A DNA stretch of 64,000 bases, from NCBI RefSeq assembly GCF_000620785.1, contig NZ_JIAI01000005.1, positions 372,001 through 436,000 on the forward strand, read 5' to 3'. Position numbers and translations under genes: made by a program. This stretch comes from Actinospineispora acaciae DSM 45401. GTDB taxonomy: Bacteria > Actinomycetota > Actinomycetes > Mycobacteriales > Pseudonocardiaceae. The first letter of the stretch is position 1. Each line of letters starts with the position of its first letter. Shown here one piece after another: positions 61,400-64,000 of the stretch. The notes under the pieces are model-generated. The model had not been told where the DNA came from and did no database searches. It saw only the letters and a list, made by a program, of their open reading frames with translations.

Positions 61400-62364
61400 G
61401 TCAGCAGCGACTTGCCGACGGTGGTGCGGGCCGCGAGCGCGGCGTGCGCGTCGCCGGCCCGTTCCAGTGGGTAGGTCGCGCCGATGACCGGGCGGATCCG
61501 TTCCCGCGCGACCAGTTCGAGCGCCTCCGCGAGCAGCTCGGTGACCAGCGCCCTGTCCAGCGGCCCGTCCTCCAGCGCGTTGGTCACCGTCACCCGCCGC
61601 CGTCGCGCGGTCGCGGCGTCGATGTCGGTGAGCCGGCCGTTGGACGTGCCGTAGGTGACGAACCGCCCGCCGTCGGCCACCGCCTCGAACACCGCCTCGC
61701 CGAGCGCCCCGCCCGCGCCGTCGAAGGCGAGGTCGACGCCCGCGCCACCGACCGCCTCCCGCACCCGGTGCTGCCAGCCCTGCTCGGAGTAGTCGACGGC
61801 AACCTGGGCGCCCAGCTCGCGGGCCAGCGCCAGCTTGCGCTCGCCCCGGGCGGCCGCCACGACCCGAGCCCCCGCATCCCGTGCCAACTGCACCAGCAGC
61901 GAGCCCGCGCCACCGGCCGCCGCGGCCACCAGCACCCACTCACCGTTCCGGATCCCCGCCTTGCGCACGAGGCTCAGCGCCGTCACCCCGTCGTGGAGCA
62001 CGGCCGCCGCCTCGACCGGGCCCACGCCGACGGGCATGGCCACGAGGTCGCGCGCATCCGCGACGACCCGCTCGGCATAACCGCCGGACGCCCTGGCCAC
62101 GACGCGCCGCCCGAGCCAGCCGCGGTCCACCCCCTCCCCGACGGAGAGCACCCGGCCCGCCCCACCGCCGCCGGGAACGTACGGCGGCTCCAGCGGAAAG
62201 TAGTCCCCGCCCCAGCCGCCGCGCAGCAGCGTGTCGAGGTAGATGACGTCCGCCGCGGCCATCCCCACCACGACCTGCCCCGGCCCGGCGACCGGATCAG
62301 CCACCTCCTCGGCAACCAACACCTCGGGACCACCGAACTCCCGCACCCTGACCGCGCGCACCAT
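61393..62364 (-). CDS. NADPH:quinone reductase-like zinc-free MDR oxidoreductase
   Basis: A 323-residue medium-chain dehydrogenase/reductase. It opens MVRAVRVREFGGPEVLVAEE and has the nucleotide-binding VLVAAAAGGAGSLLVQLARD. No zinc-binding GHE or structural Cys cluster is seen, which fits the quinone-oxidoreductase branch. ATG 62364 is chosen over 62400 on homology and its GGGGAAG site. Confidence 0.88.
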   Translation of the reverse strand: MVRAVRVREFGGPEVLVAEEVADPVAGPGQVVVGMAAADVIYLDTLLRGGWGGDYFPLEPPYVPGGGGAGRVLSVGEGVDRGWLGRRVVARASGGYAERVVADARDLVAMPVGVGPVEAAAVLHDGVTALSLVRKAGIRNGEWVLVAAAAGGAGSLLVQLARDAGARVVAAARGERKLALARELGAQVAVDYSEQGWQHRVREAVGGAGVDLAFDGAGGALGEAVFEAVADGGRFVTYGTSNGRLTDIDAATARRRRVTVTNALEDGPLDRALVTELLAEALELVARERIRPVIGATYPLERAGDAHAALAARTTVGKSLLTP

Positions 62365-62435
62365 GATCACTTCCCCGTGTCGAACCGCTCCGTCCGCCAC
62401 AGTGTGGAACCTGAAGATTAGTTGAGGTCAACCCG

Positions 62436-63278
62436 TCAGTCCGACGAGTCGAGCCGGGCCTCCAGGTCGTTGAGCAGCGCCCGCACCGGCGACCAGCACA
62501 GCTGCACGCTGTCCGCGTCGAAGTCGGGAAGCTCGGCGAGCTCCTTGCGGGGGTGGATGTAGTTGCGGAAGTCGCGCACGTTGTGCATGAAGGTCTTGGC
62601 GTCGAGTTGGATCCAGCCCTTGGCGTGCACGGTGTCGATCAGCGATGCCAGGCCGGGCCGCTGGTTGCGCGCCCACTTGCCGTTGCCGTCCAGGAACTTC
62701 GAGTCCGGATCGCGCTCGGTGAGCAGTGCGAGCAGCAGGCCCTCCACCACGCTGCCAATTCCGATGATCGCCATGGTGTGCGCTCCGCCGTGCTCGCAGA
62801 TCCGAGTCTCCGCGATCCGCCTGCCCAGCACCGTGACCGTGTCGTCGTCGCGGACCAGCCGCCGGATGCGCGCTTCGAGGTCGGGCGGCTCGGTGTAGCG
62901 CGGGCCGGAGCCGTCCGGGCTCAGCTCAGCGAGCACCGGACGCCCGGCCACGTAGTTGATTGTCAGCCGCTCCGGTTCGAGCACGCCGTTCACCGCTCGC
63001 CGGAACTCCTCGGCGACCGACATCCCCTCGTCGTACTCCAACGGATCGCACACCCGGCAGAGCAAGCGTTCGACGGCCGCCTGGTCGTCCCGCCGGTCGG
63101 CGATCTGGTCCACCAGCCAGCCGACCCGGAACGAACCGTCGTACTCGGGCGGGTCGGGCCAGCCGGAGTCGCGCAGCAGCCGTTCGAGCTGCCACCCGGC
63201 GCGGGAGTAAGGGCCGTCCTGGTCCACGATGATCCTGGCCAGGCGCTCAACGGTCCTCGGGTCGAGAGTGGACATCAT
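62436..63278 (-). CDS. HEPN-like protein coupled to a nuclease gene
   Basis: A 280-residue protein without a family name I can give. The C-terminal third is helical and contains R235-D-F-R-N-Y-I-H242, an R-x6-H with a polar residue after Arg, the HEPN ribonuclease signature. The preceding helix GIGSVVEGLLLALLTERDP is also HEPN-like. ATG 63278 overlaps the stop of the upstream gene (ATGA), so the two are translationally coupled. A defence or toxin role is an inference. Confidence 0.55.
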   Translation of the reverse strand: MMSTLDPRTVERLARIIVDQDGPYSRAGWQLERLLRDSGWPDPPEYDGSFRVGWLVDQIADRRDDQAAVERLLCRVCDPLEYDEGMSVAEEFRRAVNGVLEPERLTINYVAGRPVLAELSPDGSGPRYTEPPDLEARIRRLVRDDDTVTVLGRRIAETRICEHGGAHTMAIIGIGSVVEGLLLALLTERDPDSKFLDGNGKWARNQRPGLASLIDTVHAKGWIQLDAKTFMHNVRDFRNYIHPRKELAELPDFDADSVQLCWSPVRALLNDLEARLDSSD

Positions 63279-64000
63279 GACTCGCACTGGTCGGCTTGGT
63301 CCTGGGCAATCTGAACTGCCCAGGTCAACCGTTCGACGATTCGCTTTCCTCGTTGCTTGAAGCCGAGCTCCTTCATGGCCTGGGCGACCCGTTCCTCGCG
63401 GTCCAGTGCCAGCCCGTCACTGATCAGCCAGCGGCAGACCGCGAGCAGTTGCCGGTCGGTGTACTTCTGAATCGGGAAGCCGGGCGGCACGTGGTGGTAC
63501 GGGCCTTGGCGCACGTTGGTAGGGGCAGGGGCGGGCGTCTTGCGTTCGGGCGGCCGGGGGCTCGATGCCGGCCTCGCGTCGTGTTCGGCCACCGCCGCAC
63601 GCCAGGCGTTGACGATCTTCTCGGTCTCTGCCTCCGGATCGGAGAACCACGCCGAGGCCCACACCCGGTGGAACCGCCAGCCGAGCGTCTCCAGGTGGTT
63701 CTGCCGCAGCCGGTCGCGGTCGCGGGTGCTGGTGATGCGGTGATAGCTGTCGCCGTCGGCCTCCACGGCCAGCACCATCCGGCCCGGCTCGTTCGGGTGG
63801 GCCAGCGCGAAGTCGATCCGGTATCCGGAAACGCCCCACTGCGGATTGACCGTGATGCCGGCCTCGGTGAGTCGCGCGCGGATGTCGCGTTCGAAGCCGT
63901 TCAGCTCGGTACCGGCGGAGCGGCCGACGTCCCGAGGGTCGATGTCCCGCTCGGCAAGTTCCAGGTAGCGGCGCAGGAGCTCGGTGCCGTTGACGTTGTC
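63275..64000 (-). CDS. C-terminal part of a large protein with Vsr/DUF559-like nuclease domain (5' end outside window)
   Basis: The frame is open to the window edge. Residues visible: RSAGTELNGFERDIRARLTE, then GYRIDFALAHP and the catalytic LAVEADGDSYH, a PD-(D/E)xK-type endonuclease core of the Vsr/DUF559 (MTES_1575) group. A linker and a winged-helix-like tail (IQKYTDRQLLAVCRWLISD) follow. This C-terminal layout is known in large SF1 helicases with DUF4011/DUF3320, but no helicase motif lies in the window. Coupled to the HEPN-like gene. Confidence 0.7.
   Translation of the reverse strand, partial: DNVNGTELLRRYLELAERDIDPRDVGRSAGTELNGFERDIRARLTEAGITVNPQWGVSGYRIDFALAHPNEPGRMVLAVEADGDSYHRITSTRDRDRLRQNHLETLGWRFHRVWASAWFSDPEAETEKIVNAWRAAVAEHDARPASSPRPPERKTPAPAPTNVRQGPYHHVPPGFPIQKYTDRQLLAVCRWLISDGLALDREERVAQAMKELGFKQRGKRIVERLTWAVQIAQDQADQCES

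Overview
The window is high-GC DNA with GTG/ATG starts and many 4-base start/stop overlaps, typical of an actinomycete. The order rlmB-cysS-ispF-ispD-carD / lpqE-like-radA / Pro-rich membrane protein / mutY matches the mycobacterial Rv3579c-Rv3589 neighbourhood as I remember it. GlgM-type glycogen synthase, polyphosphate glucokinase and XRE/DUF6879 pairs point to a Pseudonocardiales-like genome. I see no rRNA, tRNA, CRISPR array or recognisable insertion sequence.

1-12.2 kb: a zinc/manganese ABC importer (first gene cut by the window edge), rRNA methylation and Cys-tRNA synthesis, two isoprenoid (MEP) genes, CarD, a lipoprotein, RadA, a Pro/Ser-rich secreted protein and MutY. The disA and carbonic anhydrase genes expected here are absent. 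12.2-24.9 kb: a SnoaL-like protein, an XRE/DUF6879/small zinc-protein cluster, phosphoglucomutase and GlgM-type glycogen synthase, an aldo/keto reductase with divergent MmyB-type regulator, polyphosphate glucokinase, a dienelactone hydrolase, a short Cys-rich peptide gene (21335-21508), an amidase and a solitary cytosine methyltransferase.

25-27.5 kb: a two-gene NLR-type immunity candidate, in which a small membrane-active-type effector and an NB-ARC/TPR protein carry the same amyloid-like motif. 27.5-38.6 kb: a catabolic region with MarR control, a phosphotriesterase-like hydrolase, an acyl-CoA ligase, a single-chain acyl-CoA carboxylase, a cupin, and boxC-boxB for aerobic benzoyl-CoA degradation. 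38.7-46.2 kb: gene remnants, two tandem M20 lipoprotein peptidases flanking a NUDIX gene, a GNAT, a DapA-family protein, two ArsR-type regulators, a YbaK-like deacylase and a LysE exporter. 46.2-52.1 kb: LpdA, a TetR/MFS pair, a zinc-ribbon protein, an SRPBCC protein, a methyltransferase and a WYL regulator. 52.1-54.3 kb: an accessory insert (second small zinc protein, XRE-TPR regulator, second NUDIX) next to a uvrA-like remnant. 55.9-61.4 kb: a leucine/isovalerate-type operon (carboxylase beta and alpha, acyl-CoA dehydrogenase) interrupted by an opposing vapBC. 62.4-64.0 kb: a HEPN-like gene coupled to a nuclease-domain protein cut by the window edge.

Two families of perfect or near-perfect hairpins sit almost only at convergent gene junctions. 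One has five full and two decayed copies, the other two copies. They probably act as bidirectional terminators, and several carry the stop codons of the flanking genes.
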